Notes: generated by a model from the sequence alone, not told the origin. 64,000 nt of DNA from Kitasatospora arboriphila (GCF_000717275.1 NZ_JNYV01000004.1:434001-498000), one strand, 5' to 3'. Shown: positions 1 through 14,567, counted from the stretch's first letter. Translations and numbers: made by a program.

Positions 1-428
<428 letters not shown>

Positions 429-436
<8 letters not shown>

Positions 437-689
437 TGATCCACCACTCGCCGTCGCGAGCCGAAGCGGCGACGGCCTTGCGTTCAGGCATGGATCGCTT
501 CAAGCTCGCCGGCGCGATGTCGCGCCAGTTCTGCTCGACGAACTGCAGGCAGTCCTCGCGTCCGGACGGCCCGTGCTGCGAAGTCCACCCACCCGGGACG
601 GGAGCGAAATCGGGCCACAGCGAATGCTGACCCTCGTGATTGACCAGGACGCGGAAGGTACCCCGCTCGTCATCGAATGGATTGATCAT
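429..689 (-). CDS. mbtH: MbtH-like NRPS accessory protein
   Basis: Small protein (86 residues) that binds the adenylation domains of the adjacent NRPS and makes them soluble or active. It starts M-I-N-P-F-D and carries the family pattern G-Q-H-S-L-W-P then V-P-x-G-W, with conserved tryptophans. Two ATG codons stand in tandem (692 and 689). The second gives the family's usual N-terminus and better spacing from the AAAGGA ribosome site. The gene overlaps the 3' end of the NRPS by about 20 bases, so translation is coupled. Family membership is certain; the NRPS partner is inferred from position. Confidence 0.95.
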
Positions 690-3600
690 CATTGGTCCTT
701 TCATCAAGTGTTGCAAGGTGATCGCCGAGTGCCCCGGCGACTGGATGGACGTGATCACCGTCGAGTAGCTGGCTGTGCCGGCAGTAGGCGACGGTGTGCC
801 CGATGTCCCCGGTGACGTGGTGACGCCAGTCATCGACAGCGGGCCGTCCGGGCGGTGGGTCTTCGGACGCGGTGACGAACATGGCTGCGCCGTCGTACAC
901 CCGCGGTGTCCACTCGCGGGCCACCGCAGTGGCAGCGACGTAGGCGTCGTACAACGACTCGAGATCCGTGACCGACAGATGCGCCAACGGGCCCTCGGAA
1001 GCGCGGATGATCTCGGTCGCCTCGTCGATGCCGATGTCGCCGCCCACATCACCGGTCAGCTCACCGTCACCGAAGCCGAACTCCGTCAGCAACTCTCCGA
1101 CCGACGGAGTCACATCGAGCTCGGGACGGCCGGGGATCACATACGAATCGAGCAGCATCAGCGTCTCGACCTGGTGGCCTTGCTCCCGTAGTTGCACCGC
1201 CATCTCATGCGCGATGGAACCGCCCAGCGACCAGCCGATCAGGTGATACGGACCCTCGGGCTGCACGGCCCGGACCTGCTGCAGGTAGTACGCGGCGAGG
1301 TCGGGCACCGACCGAAGTCGGGGACCGCCCGACAGCGCCGGGTTCTGCAGTCCGTACAGGGGCCGGTCGGAATCGAGATGCGGCAGCAGAGCGGTGTAGC
1401 TCCACGCGACACCGAGCGCCGGGTGCACCGCGAAGAGCGGAGCCCGGGTTCCCTGCGCCCGCAGGCCGATCAGCGGAGCCAGCGCCGGGTCGATTCCCGG
1501 CGCGGACCCGGTGTCAGCGGGATCGCTGTCGGTGCCCTGCTCGTCGATCCGTGCCGCGAGTTCCTCCGGGGACGAGTCGCTGAACATCCAGCCGACCGGA
1601 ACCGCGATACCGGCCTCGTCGCGGAGCGTCGCGATCACCTTGGTGGCCAGGAGCGAGTTGCCGCCGAGATCGAAGAACCCGTCGACAGCGCTGACCGATT
1701 CGACGTCCAGGGCTTTGGCGAAGGCCTGCGCCACAATGGTTTCCGTTCCCGGCGCCGGTTCGCGTCCGGGCTCGGACGAGAACTCCGGCTTGGGGAGCGC
1801 GTTCTTGTCGAGTTTGCCCACCGGTGTCAGGGGCATTGCGTCGATGACCGTGATCGCCGACGGCACCATGTGACGAGGCAACTTGTGGGCCAGCTTGTCG
1901 CGGAGAGCGGCGGTGTCGATGTCCGCACCGTCATGGGCCACCACATAACTGAGCAGCCGTGCGGAATTGCCCGCTTCCTCACCGGTGTCCACGATGGTCA
2001 CCGAATGCTGTACCTGCTCGAGGCCGGACAAGACGGCGTCGATCTCACCGAGCTCGATGCGGAACCCGCGCACCTGAACCTGGTCGTCACTGCGGCCGAC
2101 GTACTGCAGTGTGCGGGTTGCCGTCCAGCGCACCACGTCACCGGTGCGGTACATCCGTTCGCCACCGACACCGGTCGGATTGGCGACGAAGCGGGCCGAC
2201 GTGAGATCGGGGCGCCCGAAATAGCCACGGGTCACCTGATCCCCGATGAGGTAGAGCTCACCGGCCACCCCCACCGGGGTGGGGTGCAGGCGGGAGTCGA
2301 GCACAAGCGCCCGGACGCCGCGGTTGGGCGCCCCGATCGTGATCGGGGCGTCAGGTGCCATCGGTTCACTGCTGGTGGTGATGATGGTGGTCTCGGTGGG
2401 GCCGTACACATTCAGCATCAACCGGTCAGCGGACCACCGGCGGACCAGATCGCTGCCGAATGCCTCGCCACCCACCGCGATGGTGCGCAGTCCGCGGACC
2501 CGTCGATGATCCAGACTGGCCAGTGCCGCGGGCGTGATGAAGGCGTGGGTGACCGCGCCGAGCTCGAGGAAGTCGGCGAGCTGATCGCCACCGAAGACAT
2601 CGGTCGGGCTGACCACCAGCGCGGAGCGCCCCGAGATGGCCAGCAACATCTCCAGGATCGACGCGTCGAAACTCGGCGATGCGAAATGCAGTACCCGCGA
2701 GGCCGATTCGGGCGACATCTTCGCCTTCAACTCGTCGTGCACGGCCGCCAGACCTCGATGGGGCACCATCACACCCTTGGGCCTGCCGGTGGAACCGGAG
2801 GTGTAGATGATGTACGCCAGCTGATCGTGCCGCGTACCGTGTCCGACCTCGGCCGGGGTGAGGGGCAGTGCCGACATGGATACAGTCGCCCCCTGCACCG
2901 CAGAGTCGTCGAGAACGAACCAGTCCACCGCAGGGGGCATCGACTGTGCGTACTGCTCGATGGTGATACCCACGCGCACCCGGCTGTCGGCGAGCATGTG
3001 CTCGATGCGGCCTGCCGGGTACGTGGGATCAACCGGCAGGAATGCCGCGCCGGTCTTGCTGATGGCGATGGTCGCGATGATCGCATCCACCGACCGCGGA
3101 ATGGCCATGGCCACCAACGAATCCGGGCCGAGTCCGCGTCGCAGCAACAGCCTGGCCAGTTTGTTCGATCGGGTGTCGACCTGCCGGTAGCTCACACTCG
3201 TGTGAGCGTCGATCAATGCGGTGCCGTCGGGATTGTCGTTGACCGCCGCGGTGAACAGCTCCACCAGTGATCTCGGCTTCGGGGCGGGCAGACCGCGCAC
3301 CGGGGCCAGGGTGGCCTCCTCGACGAAATCGGTGACCGGCGTGTCGCCGACGGGCATCGTCGGTGAGTCGGTGACCGCCCGGAGAACACGGATCAGTCGG
3401 GCCGAGATGGCCTCGGCGGTCCGCTGGTCGTAGCGCGACCGTGCGTAGGTCATCTTGATCCGCGCCTGACCTTCGGCGCCGGGGTTGATACCGGTGACGG
3501 TGAACTGCAGGTCGAACTTCACCGACTCCGTGTCGACCTCGGTGACCTGGGCCAGAAGTCCGGCGCCGGCATCGAGGTTTCCGCCGAGGCTGGTCTCGGA

Positions 3601-6600
3601 CCAGTCGTGAACCGACAGAGCGACCTGGAAGAGGGGATGACGTCCGGGCACCCGCTGAGGGTTGACGGCGCTGACGACATCGTCGAACGGTACGTCGACG
3701 TGCGCGAGTGCTTCGAGATCGCTCTCGCGGATCGACGACAACAGCTCGGTGAACGACGCCGCGGGATCGAGTGTGCTGCGCAGTGCGAGGGTGTTGACGA
3801 ACATGCCCACGACTCTTTGCAATTCGGGCTCGAACCGGCCGGCCACGGGGGTGCCGATCAGCACATCGGACCCCGAACCCATGCGGTACATCAGAACCGC
3901 GAGCGCGGCGTGCATCAGCATGAACGGGCTGACACCTTCTCGGCGTGCGAGTTCCGCGATGGCGCCGCGCAGATCATCGTCGATGGTCAGCACCGTGTGT
4001 CCGCCACTGTGTGCGGCGGCGGCATCGAGGCCGGCGGTTGTCTCTCCTTGCGAAGGGATCGTCGAATCGACCGGGGCATCGGCGAGTACACCCCGCCAGT
4101 AGTCGATCTGCCGGGCCGCAGCGCTGCCGGGATCGTCGGGTGAACCCACGGTGGTGTGTTGCCACAGGGTGTGGTCGATGTAGCTGACAGGCAACGGATC
4201 GAACTGCGGTGCCTCGCCCGAGCTGCGCGCGCGGTAGGCGAGCATCAGATCACCGAGCAGCGTCGGCAACGACCATCCGTCCGCGGCGATGTGGTGGAGC
4301 ACCACCACCAGCGTGTGGCTCAGGGGCCCTGTACGCAGCAGCCGGACGCGGATGGGCGGCTGGTTCGACAGGTCGAAACCCTGTGCAGCGGTGGTCAAGA
4401 CCAGGCTTTCCAGGTCTGCGGTGTCGTGATTCTCCACCAGCAATCGGTGACCGATCACCTTCGCGGCGTCGGGCTCGGGCACCTGGGTGGCCTCCCCGTC
4501 GACCTCGGGGAACAGGGTCCGCAGACTCTCGTGCCGCTCGACCAGGTCGATCAACGCCGAATGCAGTGCGTCGACGGACAATTCACCGTGGAACTCCACC
4601 GCGAAGGGCACGTTGTACGCCGCCGACTCCGGATCGGTGCGGGAGAGGAACCACAGGCGCCGCTGCGCCAGTGACAGCGGTGCCGACGTGGCGTGGTCGC
4701 GGTGGCTCAGCGTCGCTCGCTCACCTCGGTCCGCAGCCACGTCTCCGGTTGCGGCAAACCCGGCGAGGTCGGAGACCGTCGGATGGTCGAAGACAACCCT
4801 CACCGGCAGTTCGGTACCCAATGCCCGGTTGATCCGGCTGATCAACTGTGTGGCGGTCAGCGAGGTACCGCCGAGTTCGAAGAAGTCGTCGTCTGCCCCG
4901 ATCTGGTCGGCCGGTACGCCGAGCACCTCGGCGAACAACGTGGCAAGGGCCTCCTGGGCATCGCCCGCCACGGGGCGGCGCTCGGTGTCGGTCCCGCCGA
5001 CCACGGGCTCAGGGAGGGCAGCGCTGTTCAGTTTGCCGTTGGGGGTCAACGGGATCGAGTCGATCGGTGTGATCGAAGCAGGCACCTGATGGCGCGGCAG
5101 TCGGGCCTGCAGGTGGCGCTTCACGTCGTCGAGATTCACATCGTCGTCGACGGGGACGACATAACTCGCCAGCGTGGCACCTTCCCCGCGACCGCGCACC
5201 ACCGTCACCGCGAAGCGGATGTCGGGTCGTGCGGTGAGTGCGGTGTTGATCTCACCGAGCTCGATCCGGAACCCGCGGAGCTTGACCTGGTTGTCACTGC
5301 GTGAGAGGTAGGTGATCACGCCGTCTGGGTTCACCGTCACCACATCGCCTGTGCGGTAGAGCAATCCGCCCGGTTCACCGTAGGGGTTCGCGACGAACCG
5401 CGTGGCCGTCAGACCCGCACGCCGAACGTATCCACGTGCGAGACCCGCCCCGCTGAGATACAGCTCACCGGGTACACCCGCCGGCGCCGGCCGCAGTGCG
5501 GCATCGAGAACCACTGCGCCCTCACCACGTACGGGCGTGCCGATCGGAATGGGTCCGCTCGGCAGAGGCCGGCTGTCGTCGCCGTTGATCGTGGCCATCA
5601 CGGACACGACAGTGGTCTCGGTGGGGCCGTAGGCATTGAGGAACGTGCGTCCGGGGGCCCAGGTACGGACGAGGTCGGGACCGCATGCCTCGCCGCCCAC
5701 AGCCAGGGTGCGGAGATCAGGCAGATCTGCGCTCGGAACGGTGGCGAGGGCCGCGGGTGTGATGAACGCGTGGGTGATGCGCTGCGACCGCAGGAACTGC
5801 TCGAGTTCGGACCCGCCATAGATTCGTGGCGCGATGACCATGGTGGCACCGGCCGAGACTGCCAGCAGCAGTTCGAGCATCGATGCATCAAAGCTCGGGG
5901 ACGCGAAATGCAGGGTGCGCGAATCGCTGTCGACCCCGTACCGCTCGCGTTGTTCGGCCGCCAGCGGTGCCAGACCACGGTGGGTGACCGCCACGCCCTT
6001 GGGCACCCCCGTGGAGCCCGACGTGTAGATCACGTACGCGATGTTGTCCGGCTGGGCCCACCTGTGACGGGTGAGTCGACGACCACTCATGGTGTTCACG
6101 GCTGCACCGAGCTGGCCGTCCAGGCTGATCCACCGGACACCGACGGGAAGATCATGCGCGGTCGCCTGATCGGTCAGGCCCACGACGGCGTTGCTGTCGG
6201 TCACCATGTGTTCGATGCGCTCAGCCGGATAGCCCGGGTCCACCGGCAAGAAAGCTGCGCCGGTCTTGGTGATCGCCCACATCGCGGCCACCGAGGTGGC
6301 ACCCCGCTGCAGGGCGATGGGAACGATGTCCTCGGGGCCGATCTCCAGGCTGAGAAGGTAACGGGCCCAACGGTTCGACCACTCGTCGAGTTCCCGGTAG
6401 GTGAGCACCTGCCGACCGTCGTCGGTCAGCGTGCCCGGACCGGCTTCCGAGGCCGGCCACTGGCCCGCGTCGAAGACGAGCGCCGGCGCGTCCGGGTTGC
6501 GGCTCACGGCATCGGCGAGCAGATCGGGCAACAGGGTCTGCTGGTCCGACCAGGCATTGCCCGCCTCGTCGGTTCCCGCGGCGACACCCTCGGGCCACTC

Positions 6601-9600
6601 GCTCTCGGTCAGCACATCGAGGTCGCCGATGGTGATCTCGGGGTCTGCGACGACGCTCTCGAGGACGCGGACGAAGCGCTGCGCCATGGCTTCGATGACG
6701 GCTGCGGGATATTTGTCCCGCGCGTAGGTCAGCCGCATCATGTGCCCGGTGACCCGGAGCTCCAGATCGAAACGCGTTCCCGCGGTGTCGATCTCTGTGA
6801 CGTCGGCGATCAGGTCGCCGAGCTGGAGGGCAGGACCGGATTCGTCGGCGAACGCCAGGGCGACCCGGACGAGGGGATCCTGCTGGCGGCGGTCGTCCGC
6901 GACAGCGGTGGCCAGTTGGTCATAGGGAACGTCGGCGTGCGAGAACGCGTCGATGTCGGTGTCGCGAACGCGGTCGATGAGCTCGGTGAACTGCGCACCG
7001 GACGTCACCGGCGTGCGCAGCACAACGGTGTTCACGAACATGCCGACCAGGTCGGCGAGATCGGGGTGGTCGCGTCCGGCGACCGGGCTACCGATCACCA
7101 CATCGGAATCGGCGCCCTCGAGATGGACGTCGGAGTGGGTGCTCAGGCGGTGGAGTAGCGAGGCAAACGCGCTGTGCATCACCATGAACAGGCTTGCGTC
7201 ACGCGAGCGGGCGACGCTGGACAGTCCGTCCAGGACCTCAGGGGCGATCTGGAAGTCGACCGTTCCACTGCCGTGTTCGCCGGTGTCGGTGTGAGCGAGA
7301 ATCGACTCCCGGCTCACCCCTGACAGGGTGTCGCGCCACCAGGTCAGCAAACCGCTGATCCGGCTGCTCGGATCCTGGTCGTCCCCGAGTGCAGCCCGCT
7401 GCCACTCGGCGAAGTCACGGAAACGAACGGGCAGCGGGGCCAGGTCGGGTGTTCGTCCCGCGCACCGCGCTTCGTATGCGACGGCGAGATCGGTTGCCAG
7501 TGGACGCAACGACCAGCCATCGGCGGCGATGTGATGGATCACCATCGTCAGCACGTGGGTGTCGACATCCGTGCGGACGAGTTCGGCCCTGATCGGCGGC
7601 GAGGTGCGCAGATCGAATCCTTCGACGCCCAATGCTGTTTGCCGCTCGGCCAACTGATCGGCCGCCGATTCGGAGACCGGTAACTCGAACCGCGGGGCTT
7701 CGAGCACCTCGACCTGTGGCCTGCCGTCGTCCTCGGGATAGATGGTGCGCAGCGGTTCATGGCGGGCGACCACATCGGAGAGTGCGAGTTCGAGCGCCGC
7801 CACATTCAGGGCGCCGCGCAAGGTGACGGCGAAGGCGATGTTGTACGCACCGGATTCGGGTTCGAGTCGATTGAGGAACCAGAGTCGTGAGGCAGCGAGC
7901 GCGGGAACGGAGTCACGCCCGAACGGCGGGCGTTCACGGGCCACGAGTTCGGGCAGAGGTGCTGCCGCGTCGTCGCCGAGCTCTGCTGCACAGGCCCGGG
8001 CGAGGCGCGCGGTGGTGGGGTTGTCGAAAAGGGTGCGGACCGGGACGCGGCGTCCCAGCAAGGCCTCGAGACGCGCCACCACCTGAGTGGCCATCAGCGA
8101 GTTGCCGCCCATCTCGAAGAAGTCTTCGCTGCGGCCGATGGTGGCGACATCGCGGCCGGTCACCTGCGCGAACATAGCGGCGATCTGCTGCTCGCGGAGG
8201 CCGCGTGGTCCGCCGCCGTTGTTTGTCGGGCTGTCCGCGGAACGCGACGGTTCGGGAAGCGCCCGGTAGTCGATCTTCCCGCTGGGGGTCACCGGCAGGC
8301 GATCGATCACCATGATGGAGCGCGGCACCATGTGACCCGGGAGTTGAGCTGACAACCGTTCTCGCAGCGAATCGGCCTGCAAGGTGTGTGCGGTCACCGG
8401 GCTGACGTACGACACCAATTCCGTGGTGCCGTCGCGGCCCGGCCGGGCGACCGTGACGGCCTCGGCCACCAGGTCGTCACGAATGAGGGCTGCATCGATC
8501 TCACCGAGCTCGATCCGGAAGCCACGCACCTTTACCTGGCTGTCCGCACGCCCGAGGAACTCCAGTTCACCGGCCGATGTCCAGCGCACGAGGTCGCCGG
8601 TGCGGTACATGCGGTCGCCGTCGCGCCCGAATGGGTTGGCCAGGAACGATTCCGACGTGCGCCGTACCCGTCGGTGGTATCCGCGCGCCAGGTGTCCGCC
8701 TGCGAGGTACAGCTCACCAACGGCGCCGGTCGGCACCGGCTGAAGCCGTTCGTCCAAAACCAGCAGATCCATGCCCCGTACCGGTCCGCCGATGCTCAGG
8801 GTCTCATCGGGTGCGATCGGGTCGGTGATGGTCGCGGCCACGGTGGCTTCGGTGGGACCGTACGCGTTGAACAGCCGACGACCACGGGCCCATCGGGAAA
8901 TGACCTCGGGGTTGGGATGCTCGCCACCGACGATCACCGTGGACAGGGCAGGCAGCGCGTCCGATTCCATGGTTGCCAGCACCGACGGCGTGACGAACGC
9001 GTGCGTGACCGACTGGTCGGCCAGCACGTCCTGGAGTTCGTTGCCGCCGAGAACATGTGGCGGAGCGATCACCATGGTCGCGGCTCCGCCGACCGCCATG
9101 AGGACCTCGAGGACCGAGGCGTCGAAGCTCGGCGATGCGAAATGCAGTGTGACGCTGTCGGTCTCGACACCGAACCGCTGCACCTGTTCGGACGTGAAGT
9201 CGACCAGGCCGTGATGGCTGACCACCACACCCTTCGGCACACCGGTGGTCCCGGAGGTGTAGATGAGATACGCGGGGTTGTCCAGTGTCAGTGGGCCGAC
9301 CCGGTGGTGTGACCGGACCGGGTTGTCCGGGGCTGCACGCAGTTGCTCGAGCAGTTCGGGGTGGTCGACTGCGATCGCAGGGGTTCCAGGGGGCGCCACC
9401 GGCGAGTTCCGCACGGTGAGGCACAGTTTCGCCCCGGAATCAGCCAGGATGTGGTCGATGCGCTCGGCCGGATACCGCGGATCCACCGGCACCCAGGCAG
9501 CGCCTGTCTTGGCGGTGGCCCACAGCGCGATGATCCATTCGAGCGAACGCGGGACCGCGATGGCCACGAAGTCCTCCGGGCCGATGCCCTCCGCGATGAG

Positions 9601-12600
9601 GAGGTGCGCGAGGGCGTCCGAGCGGGTGTCGAGTTCGACGTAGGTGAGTTCGCGGCCGGCTTCGCGGACCGCGACCGCGTCGGGATTGACCGAGACCGCC
9701 TCGGCGAGGATGTCCGGCAGCACCCGCGCGCGACGCGGGGTGGGACCGGTGGCCGGTACAAGCGCCATCTCCTCCGCGCGACCGAGGATGTTGATGTCGC
9801 CGATCGGCCGGGTGGGGTCGGCGAGCACGCCGCGGGCGACCTGCTGCAGTCGTTTGCCCAGTGTGCGGATCGTCGCGTGGTCGAACAATTCTGCGGCGTA
9901 ATCGATCTCGACATCGAGGCCGGCCGGCTCGCCGTCCGCCGTGTACTGCTCGGTGACGGTGAACTGGAGGTCGAACTTGATGACCCCGGCGCTGATCGGT
10001 GCAGCCGACACGGTGAGACCCGGCAGTTCGAGGGAGATGTCGGTGTTCTCGTTGAGAGCAACACTCACCTGGAACAGCGGATGTGCTGGATTCGAACGGT
10101 CGGGATTGACGGCCTGCACAACTTGTTCGAACGGGGCGTCGGCGTGCGCCAGTGCATCGACCGTGATGGCCTGCAGGCGGGGTACGAGATCGCCGAAGCT
10201 GTCCGACTTGCTGATCGATGCGCGCAGTACGACGGTGTTGACGAACATGCCGACCAGTTGGTCGAGGGCGTCGTCGCCGCGGCCGCCCACCGGTGTGCCC
10301 ACCGCGACGTCGTCGTCGTTGGCCATCCGACGCAGCAACGTCGCGACCAATGCGTGGACAACGGTGAACAGCGTCTGCTCACCCGGCGCCTGTGCGGCAG
10401 CGAGTAGTCCGCGATGCACGTCGGCATCGAGTTCGACGGTGTGGCCACCGGCGCGCATGGTTGGGTTCGCCGGCCGCGGCCGGTCCGTCGGCAGATCGGT
10501 CTGCGCCGGCATGTCGGCGAGTGTGAGAGACCAGTAACGAAGTTGCGCCGCAATGGAATCGGGGCTGCTGTCATCGGCCAGTTGCTCGGCCTGCCAGATG
10601 CTGAAGTCGCTGTACTGCACGGGCAGCGGCTGCCAGTCGGGCTGGTGACCGGCCGAGCGGGCGGTGTAGGCGATCGACAGGTCGCCCGCGAGCGGGGCAA
10701 GTGAGAGTCCGTCGGCCGCGATGTGGTGCAGGACGACGACCAGCACGTGTTCGGTGTCGGACATGCGCAGCAGCCGCGCACGGATCGGGACCTGCTGACC
10801 GAGGTCGAAGCCCTCACCGGCCAGCTCACGGCTCACGCGTTCGACGTCCGATCGGCTGACGTCGGTCTCGGCGAGGTCGAGGTCCACCGCGTCCACCGCC
10901 AGAACGCGCTGGAACGGTCCGTCGTCGTCGAGTGGGAACACCGTCCGCAACACCTGCTGACGTTCGGCGACATCGACCAGTGCCTGAGCCAGTGCGTCGT
11001 GATCGAGCGTGCCACGAAGCGTCAGGCGGAACGGGATGTTGTAGGCGCCGGATTCCGGATCTGACCGGTTGATGAACCACACCCGCTGCTGCGCCGCCGA
11101 CAGCGGGATCCGGGTGTCATCGGTGGTGACCGCCTTGATGGTGGTGACGGCTCGATCGGGTCGGATCAGTGACTCGTCGACGCCCATGTCCCGCAACGCC
11201 GCCGCCAGATCCGAAGGTGTGGGCGCCGCGAACAGGGTCTTGATGCCGATGCGCCGGCCGGCCAGCGCGGTCAACCGGGCGACGATCTTGGTGGCGAGCA
11301 GTGAATTGCCCCCGAGATCGAAGAAGGATGCCTCGGCGCTGACGGTCTCTCGTCCGAGTATGCCCGAGAACAATTGGCACAGTGCGAGTTCGAGGTCGTC
11401 GCGAGGCGCGACCGCTGTGTCCTGGGTGGGTACGAATACGGGATCCGGCAACGCCCGGCTGTCGAGCTTGCCGTTCGACGTGGTGGGGATCTGGTCGAGT
11501 TCCACGATCACCGAAGGGATCATGAACTCGGGCAATGTCCTTCGGAGTGCGCGGCGGATGTCGACCGTGTCGGGGGATGCCCCGCCCGACGGCGTGATGT
11601 AGCCGACGAGCATGGGATCGCCTGAGCCCGGGTCCACGCGGACGACCACCACGGCCTCGCCGACGCCTCCGGCGCCGGTCAGCGCTGCCTGGACCTCGCC
11701 GAGTTCGATGCGCTGGCCACGGATCTTCACCTGGAAGTCGCTGCGCCCGATGTAGTCGAGAGTGCCGTCCGCACGCCACCGGACGAGGTCGCCGGTGCGG
11801 TACATCCGTCGACCCGGCTGATGAGGATCGGCCACGAACCGATCAGCCGTCAGGTCCGGGCGTCCGACGTACCCACGGGCCAATTGTGTTCCCGCCAAGT
11901 ACAGTTCGCCGACCGCGCCGACAGGCTGGGGGCGAAGCTGCTGGTCGAGAACATATACCGCTGTGTTCCACACCGGGCGTCCGATCGGCACGGAGGCGCC
12001 GGTGCTCGAGGCACTGTCGTTCTCGAAGGTGACGTCGACGGCGGCTTCGGTGGGACCGTAGAGATTGTTGACCGGAGCATTGCCGACGCGGCGGAACCGC
12101 ACAGCAGTCGCCGTGGCGAGGGCCTCGCCACTGGTGAAGACCAGCCGCAGGTTGTCGAGCCCATCGCGACCTTCTGCGGTCTGCGGATCGGACTCGAACG
12201 CGGAGACGAAGGCCGCGAGCATCGACGGGACGAAGTGAGCGACCGTCACGGCATGCGCCGACATGACGTCGCGCAAGTACCACGGATCCCGGTGTCCGTC
12301 AGGGGTGGGCACGATGAGATGAGCGCCTGCCGCCAGAGGCCAGAAGAACTCCCACACCGATACGTCGAAGGTGGCCGGGGTTTTCTGGATGACACGGTCG
12401 TTCTGGTCGATGTGATATTCGTGCTGCATCCACTGCAGCCGGTTTGTGATCGCTCGATGACTGACCGTGACGCCCTTGGGTTTACCGGTTGAGCCCGAGG
12501 TGAAGATCACGTACGCAGGGTGCTCGGGACGCAGGGGTGCGCGGCGGTCGGCGTCGGTGATCGCCCGGTGGTCGAGGTCCGAGGTGTCGTCGAGGCCGAC

Positions 12601-14490
12601 GTCGAGAACCGTCGCGGTGGTCTCGGGAGCCTGCTGATCGGTGGCGACCAGCACGATCGACGGAGCGGCCGTGCCCAGGATGTGCTCGATGCGGTCCGCT
12701 GGGTCGTCTGGATTGATCGGCAGATACGCGGCGCCCGATTTGATGACCGCATGGATGGCGACCACTTGTTCGACACTGCGGGGCAACGTCACCGCCACCA
12801 CCGACTCGGGCCCCGCACCCTCCGCGATCAGACGTCGTGCGAGGCGGTTCGTATGCCGCGCCAGGTCTGCGTACGTGAGTGGGTGCGTGGTGTTCCCGGC
12901 CGACTGAAGGGCGGGTCGGTCGGCGTGGTGTTCGGCTGCCGCATCCAGGAGTTCCGTCAGCGTCTGCGCGGGCAACTCCCGGTAGGTGTCGTTCCAGACG
13001 TGCAGAAGCTGTCTGCGCTCGTCGGCGGGTACGGTGCTGACCTGCGCAATGGTGCGGTCGAGGTCGCCGCGGACGATGTCGGTGAGCAGGGCCTCGATGC
13101 GCCGGTGGTGATCATGGACCTCGTCGGGCGAGTACCGATTGGGATTCGCTTCGAGGTCGAGCATGATGTGCTGATTGCCGAAGTTCTCGTAGACGTTGAA
13201 CGACAGATCCTCGACAGGTCCGGTGGACAGCAGGTGCACCTCACCGCTGACCGATCCGAAGTCGATGTGGCTGAAGAACAGCATCACGTTGACCATCGGC
13301 CCGTAGAAGTCCCGCTCGGTGCCGGTGTCGCCGAGCAGCTCCCGGTTGATGTCCTCGTGGCGGAAGCGCTGGTGCTTGAGGCCGTGTTTGATGTGCAGAT
13401 TCGCCTGGGCGAACAGTTCACGGATCGTCATGGACGGTTCGGTGGGGACCTCGATGGGCAGGACGTTGGACGTCATCCCGGCGCTCACGCGCAGCATGTC
13501 CGAGGTGCGAGCGGCCACGGGGAGACTGATGACGGTCTCATTCCGGCCGGTCAATCCGGAAAGGTACAGGGCGACAATGGCAGTGATCGCAGAGGCCGGC
13601 CGCACGCCACAGGCCTTGGCCGCGGCACGCAGGTCCGCGGCGAGTTCCTCGCTGAGCTCAGAAGAGGCGATGATGGCGGTGAGGGCGGCGGTCAGGTCAT
13701 CGGTCTCGGCGCCACGCCGCAGCACCTCGCTGCGGGTGAGTGACGCCCGCGCGGTCGCCGCGACGTCGGGGTCGATGCTGTCGAGCTGGTCTTTCCAGTA
13801 CTGGCGGTCGGTCTCGAACCGTTCTGATGCGCGGTACTCGCGGTCCATCTCGGAGATGTGCAGCATCGAGGCGGAGGTCGGGGGTGTGTAGTCGCGTCCT
13901 TCGACGATCGCACCGTAATGTGCGGCGACGGCGGTGAGCATGAACATGGCCCCGTAGCCGTCGAAGGCCAGGTGATGGCCCCAGCAGTACCAGATCACAT
14001 GCTCGTCGGCGAGTTGGAGTACGTAGGTCTCGAGCAGGTGGTCGGTGACCAGATCCACCGGTTTGAGTCGGTGGGTCTTCATCCAATTCAGAGCTGCGGC
14101 ATGGGGATCGGCGTCGTCGCGAAGATCGACGTAGCCGAGCTCGACTTCCCGGTCACGATCGACGGTCAGTACCGGCTCGTCGTCGGTCTCGATCACGCGC
14201 AGCAGCGCCGACTCGGTGTCTCGGGCGGTCTTGTGTACGGCGTCGGCCAGTACGTCGAGGTCCACGGGCCCGCGCAGTTCGACATAGGCCGATACCGACA
14301 GCGGAACCTCGGAATCGAACTGGTGCGCGTACCAGATTCCACGCTGAGCTGCGGTCATGGGGAATGACGGCTGTGTAGGTGCCTCGTCCGCCTGCCTGTC
14401 CTCGTTGCCCAAGGTGAACTCTGCGACGACCAGATCCTGGTCGGTGCCAATGGTTTCAGGCATGCCTGTACCGCTAAAGGCTCGCTTCAC
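670..14490 (-). CDS. Four-module non-ribosomal peptide synthetase, C-A-T x4 with terminal thioesterase
   Basis: Single 4606-residue synthetase. Key sites (approximate residues): C1 HHLAFDG 170; A1 [10 protein letters not shown] 663; T1 GGNSLLATK 1062; C2 HHIAADG 1255; A2 [10 protein letters not shown] 1745; T2 GGNSLMATQ 2129; C3 HHIAADG 2317; A3 TSGSTG 2824; T3 GGTSLTATQ 3208; C4 HHIAADG 3397; A4 TSGSTG 3897; T4 GGNSLLATK 4277; thioesterase GWSLGG 4419. Carrier serines are spaced 1067-1079 residues apart, leaving no room for epimerase or methyltransferase domains. The A1 pocket reads D-V-W-H-F-S-L-V-D, the EntF serine code. A2-A4 read near D-A-L-F-(I/A)-G-(A/V)-(V/I), which I cannot assign. 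C1 resembles EntF's starter condensation domain, so an acyl or aryl starter is plausible (inference). The GTG start is backed by GGGAGG six bases upstream; an ATG lies nine codons later. mbtH and the ABC ATPase follow in the same operon. Product unknown. Confidence 0.95.
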   Translation of the reverse strand: MKRAFSGTGMPETIGTDQDLVVAEFTLGNEDRQADEAPTQPSFPMTAAQRGIWYAHQFDSEVPLSVSAYVELRGPVDLDVLADAVHKTARDTESALLRVIETDDEPVLTVDRDREVELGYVDLRDDADPHAAALNWMKTHRLKPVDLVTDHLLETYVLQLADEHVIWYCWGHHLAFDGYGAMFMLTAVAAHYGAIVEGRDYTPPTSASMLHISEMDREYRASERFETDRQYWKDQLDSIDPDVAATARASLTRSEVLRRGAETDDLTAALTAIIASSELSEELAADLRAAAKACGVRPASAITAIVALYLSGLTGRNETVISLPVAARTSDMLRVSAGMTSNVLPIEVPTEPSMTIRELFAQANLHIKHGLKHQRFRHEDINRELLGDTGTERDFYGPMVNVMLFFSHIDFGSVSGEVHLLSTGPVEDLSFNVYENFGNQHIMLDLEANPNRYSPDEVHDHHRRIEALLTDIVRGDLDRTIAQVSTVPADERRQLLHVWNDTYRELPAQTLTELLDAAAEHHADRPALQSAGNTTHPLTYADLARHTNRLARRLIAEGAGPESVVAVTLPRSVEQVVAIHAVIKSGAAYLPINPDDPADRIEHILGTAAPSIVLVATDQQAPETTATVLDVGLDDTSDLDHRAITDADRRAPLRPEHPAYVIFTSGSTGKPKGVTVSHRAITNRLQWMQHEYHIDQNDRVIQKTPATFDVSVWEFFWPLAAGAHLIVPTPDGHRDPWYLRDVMSAHAVTVAHFVPSMLAAFVSAFESDPQTAEGRDGLDNLRLVFTSGEALATATAVRFRRVGNAPVNNLYGPTEAAVDVTFENDSASSTGASVPIGRPVWNTAVYVLDQQLRPQPVGAVGELYLAGTQLARGYVGRPDLTADRFVADPHQPGRRMYRTGDLVRWRADGTLDYIGRSDFQVKIRGQRIELGEVQAALTGAGGVGEAVVVVRVDPGSGDPMLVGYITPSGGASPDTVDIRRALRRTLPEFMIPSVIVELDQIPTTSNGKLDSRALPDPVFVPTQDTAVAPRDDLELALCQLFSGILGRETVSAEASFFDLGGNSLLATKIVARLTALAGRRIGIKTLFAAPTPSDLAAALRDMGVDESLIRPDRAVTTIKAVTTDDTRIPLSAAQQRVWFINRSDPESGAYNIPFRLTLRGTLDHDALAQALVDVAERQQVLRTVFPLDDDGPFQRVLAVDAVDLDLAETDVSRSDVERVSRELAGEGFDLGQQVPIRARLLRMSDTEHVLVVVLHHIAADGLSLAPLAGDLSIAYTARSAGHQPDWQPLPVQYSDFSIWQAEQLADDSSPDSIAAQLRYWSLTLADMPAQTDLPTDRPRPANPTMRAGGHTVELDADVHRGLLAAAQAPGEQTLFTVVHALVATLLRRMANDDDVAVGTPVGGRGDDALDQLVGMFVNTVVLRASISKSDSFGDLVPRLQAITVDALAHADAPFEQVVQAVNPDRSNPAHPLFQVSVALNENTDISLELPGLTVSAAPISAGVIKFDLQFTVTEQYTADGEPAGLDVEIDYAAELFDHATIRTLGKRLQQVARGVLADPTRPIGDINILGRAEEMALVPATGPTPRRARVLPDILAEAVSVNPDAVAVREAGRELTYVELDTRSDALAHLLIAEGIGPEDFVAIAVPRSLEWIIALWATAKTGAAWVPVDPRYPAERIDHILADSGAKLCLTVRNSPVAPPGTPAIAVDHPELLEQLRAAPDNPVRSHHRVGPLTLDNPAYLIYTSGTTGVPKGVVVSHHGLVDFTSEQVQRFGVETDSVTLHFASPSFDASVLEVLMAVGGAATMVIAPPHVLGGNELQDVLADQSVTHAFVTPSVLATMESDALPALSTVIVGGEHPNPEVISRWARGRRLFNAYGPTEATVAATITDPIAPDETLSIGGPVRGMDLLVLDERLQPVPTGAVGELYLAGGHLARGYHRRVRRTSESFLANPFGRDGDRMYRTGDLVRWTSAGELEFLGRADSQVKVRGFRIELGEIDAALIRDDLVAEAVTVARPGRDGTTELVSYVSPVTAHTLQADSLRERLSAQLPGHMVPRSIMVIDRLPVTPSGKIDYRALPEPSRSADSPTNNGGGPRGLREQQIAAMFAQVTGRDVATIGRSEDFFEMGGNSLMATQVVARLEALLGRRVPVRTLFDNPTTARLARACAAELGDDAAAPLPELVARERPPFGRDSVPALAASRLWFLNRLEPESGAYNIAFAVTLRGALNVAALELALSDVVARHEPLRTIYPEDDGRPQVEVLEAPRFELPVSESAADQLAERQTALGVEGFDLRTSPPIRAELVRTDVDTHVLTMVIHHIAADGWSLRPLATDLAVAYEARCAGRTPDLAPLPVRFRDFAEWQRAALGDDQDPSSRISGLLTWWRDTLSGVSRESILAHTDTGEHGSGTVDFQIAPEVLDGLSSVARSRDASLFMVMHSAFASLLHRLSTHSDVHLEGADSDVVIGSPVAGRDHPDLADLVGMFVNTVVLRTPVTSGAQFTELIDRVRDTDIDAFSHADVPYDQLATAVADDRRQQDPLVRVALAFADESGPALQLGDLIADVTEIDTAGTRFDLELRVTGHMMRLTYARDKYPAAVIEAMAQRFVRVLESVVADPEITIGDLDVLTESEWPEGVAAGTDEAGNAWSDQQTLLPDLLADAVSRNPDAPALVFDAGQWPASEAGPGTLTDDGRQVLTYRELDEWSNRWARYLLSLEIGPEDIVPIALQRGATSVAAMWAITKTGAAFLPVDPGYPAERIEHMVTDSNAVVGLTDQATAHDLPVGVRWISLDGQLGAAVNTMSGRRLTRHRWAQPDNIAYVIYTSGSTGVPKGVAVTHRGLAPLAAEQRERYGVDSDSRTLHFASPSFDASMLELLLAVSAGATMVIAPRIYGGSELEQFLRSQRITHAFITPAALATVPSADLPDLRTLAVGGEACGPDLVRTWAPGRTFLNAYGPTETTVVSVMATINGDDSRPLPSGPIPIGTPVRGEGAVVLDAALRPAPAGVPGELYLSGAGLARGYVRRAGLTATRFVANPYGEPGGLLYRTGDVVTVNPDGVITYLSRSDNQVKLRGFRIELGEINTALTARPDIRFAVTVVRGRGEGATLASYVVPVDDDVNLDDVKRHLQARLPRHQVPASITPIDSIPLTPNGKLNSAALPEPVVGGTDTERRPVAGDAQEALATLFAEVLGVPADQIGADDDFFELGGTSLTATQLISRINRALGTELPVRVVFDHPTVSDLAGFAATGDVAADRGERATLSHRDHATSAPLSLAQRRLWFLSRTDPESAAYNVPFAVEFHGELSVDALHSALIDLVERHESLRTLFPEVDGEATQVPEPDAAKVIGHRLLVENHDTADLESLVLTTAAQGFDLSNQPPIRVRLLRTGPLSHTLVVVLHHIAADGWSLPTLLGDLMLAYRARSSGEAPQFDPLPVSYIDHTLWQHTTVGSPDDPGSAAARQIDYWRGVLADAPVDSTIPSQGETTAGLDAAAAHSGGHTVLTIDDDLRGAIAELARREGVSPFMLMHAALAVLMYRMGSGSDVLIGTPVAGRFEPELQRVVGMFVNTLALRSTLDPAASFTELLSSIRESDLEALAHVDVPFDDVVSAVNPQRVPGRHPLFQVALSVHDWSETSLGGNLDAGAGLLAQVTEVDTESVKFDLQFTVTGINPGAEGQARIKMTYARSRYDQRTAEAISARLIRVLRAVTDSPTMPVGDTPVTDFVEEATLAPVRGLPAPKPRSLVELFTAAVNDNPDGTALIDAHTSVSYRQVDTRSNKLARLLLRRGLGPDSLVAMAIPRSVDAIIATIAISKTGAAFLPVDPTYPAGRIEHMLADSRVRVGITIEQYAQSMPPAVDWFVLDDSAVQGATVSMSALPLTPAEVGHGTRHDQLAYIIYTSGSTGRPKGVMVPHRGLAAVHDELKAKMSPESASRVLHFASPSFDASILEMLLAISGRSALVVSPTDVFGGDQLADFLELGAVTHAFITPAALASLDHRRVRGLRTIAVGGEAFGSDLVRRWSADRLMLNVYGPTETTIITTSSEPMAPDAPITIGAPNRGVRALVLDSRLHPTPVGVAGELYLIGDQVTRGYFGRPDLTSARFVANPTGVGGERMYRTGDVVRWTATRTLQYVGRSDDQVQVRGFRIELGEIDAVLSGLEQVQHSVTIVDTGEEAGNSARLLSYVVAHDGADIDTAALRDKLAHKLPRHMVPSAITVIDAMPLTPVGKLDKNALPKPEFSSEPGREPAPGTETIVAQAFAKALDVESVSAVDGFFDLGGNSLLATKVIATLRDEAGIAVPVGWMFSDSSPEELAARIDEQGTDSDPADTGSAPGIDPALAPLIGLRAQGTRAPLFAVHPALGVAWSYTALLPHLDSDRPLYGLQNPALSGGPRLRSVPDLAAYYLQQVRAVQPEGPYHLIGWSLGGSIAHEMAVQLREQGHQVETLMLLDSYVIPGRPELDVTPSVGELLTEFGFGDGELTGDVGGDIGIDEATEIIRASEGPLAHLSVTDLESLYDAYVAATAVAREWTPRVYDGAAMFVTASEDPPPGRPAVDDWRHHVTGDIGHTVAYCRHSQLLDGDHVHPVAGALGDHLATLDERTNDDQSIR

Positions 14491-14567
14491 AACGCCCCTC
14501 CCGTAACTTGGTCGCTCGTTGTGCAGTGTCTTGCGTAGTTGTTCGGTACTGACGCTGCAATAGATTG

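Noticed and set aside
1192..3270. Open frame of 692 codons on the plus strand inside the NRPS
   Set aside because: It is antisense to adenylation, carrier and thioesterase domains with clear motifs; long antisense frames are expected at this GC content.
1062..4300. Epimerisation or methylation domains in the NRPS
   Set aside because: Carrier domains are evenly spaced by about 1070 residues and each is followed directly by a normal condensation domain or the thioesterase.
5770..7158. Open frame of 462 codons opposite NRPS module 3
   Set aside because: It is antisense to the A3/C3 domains and has no family motif.
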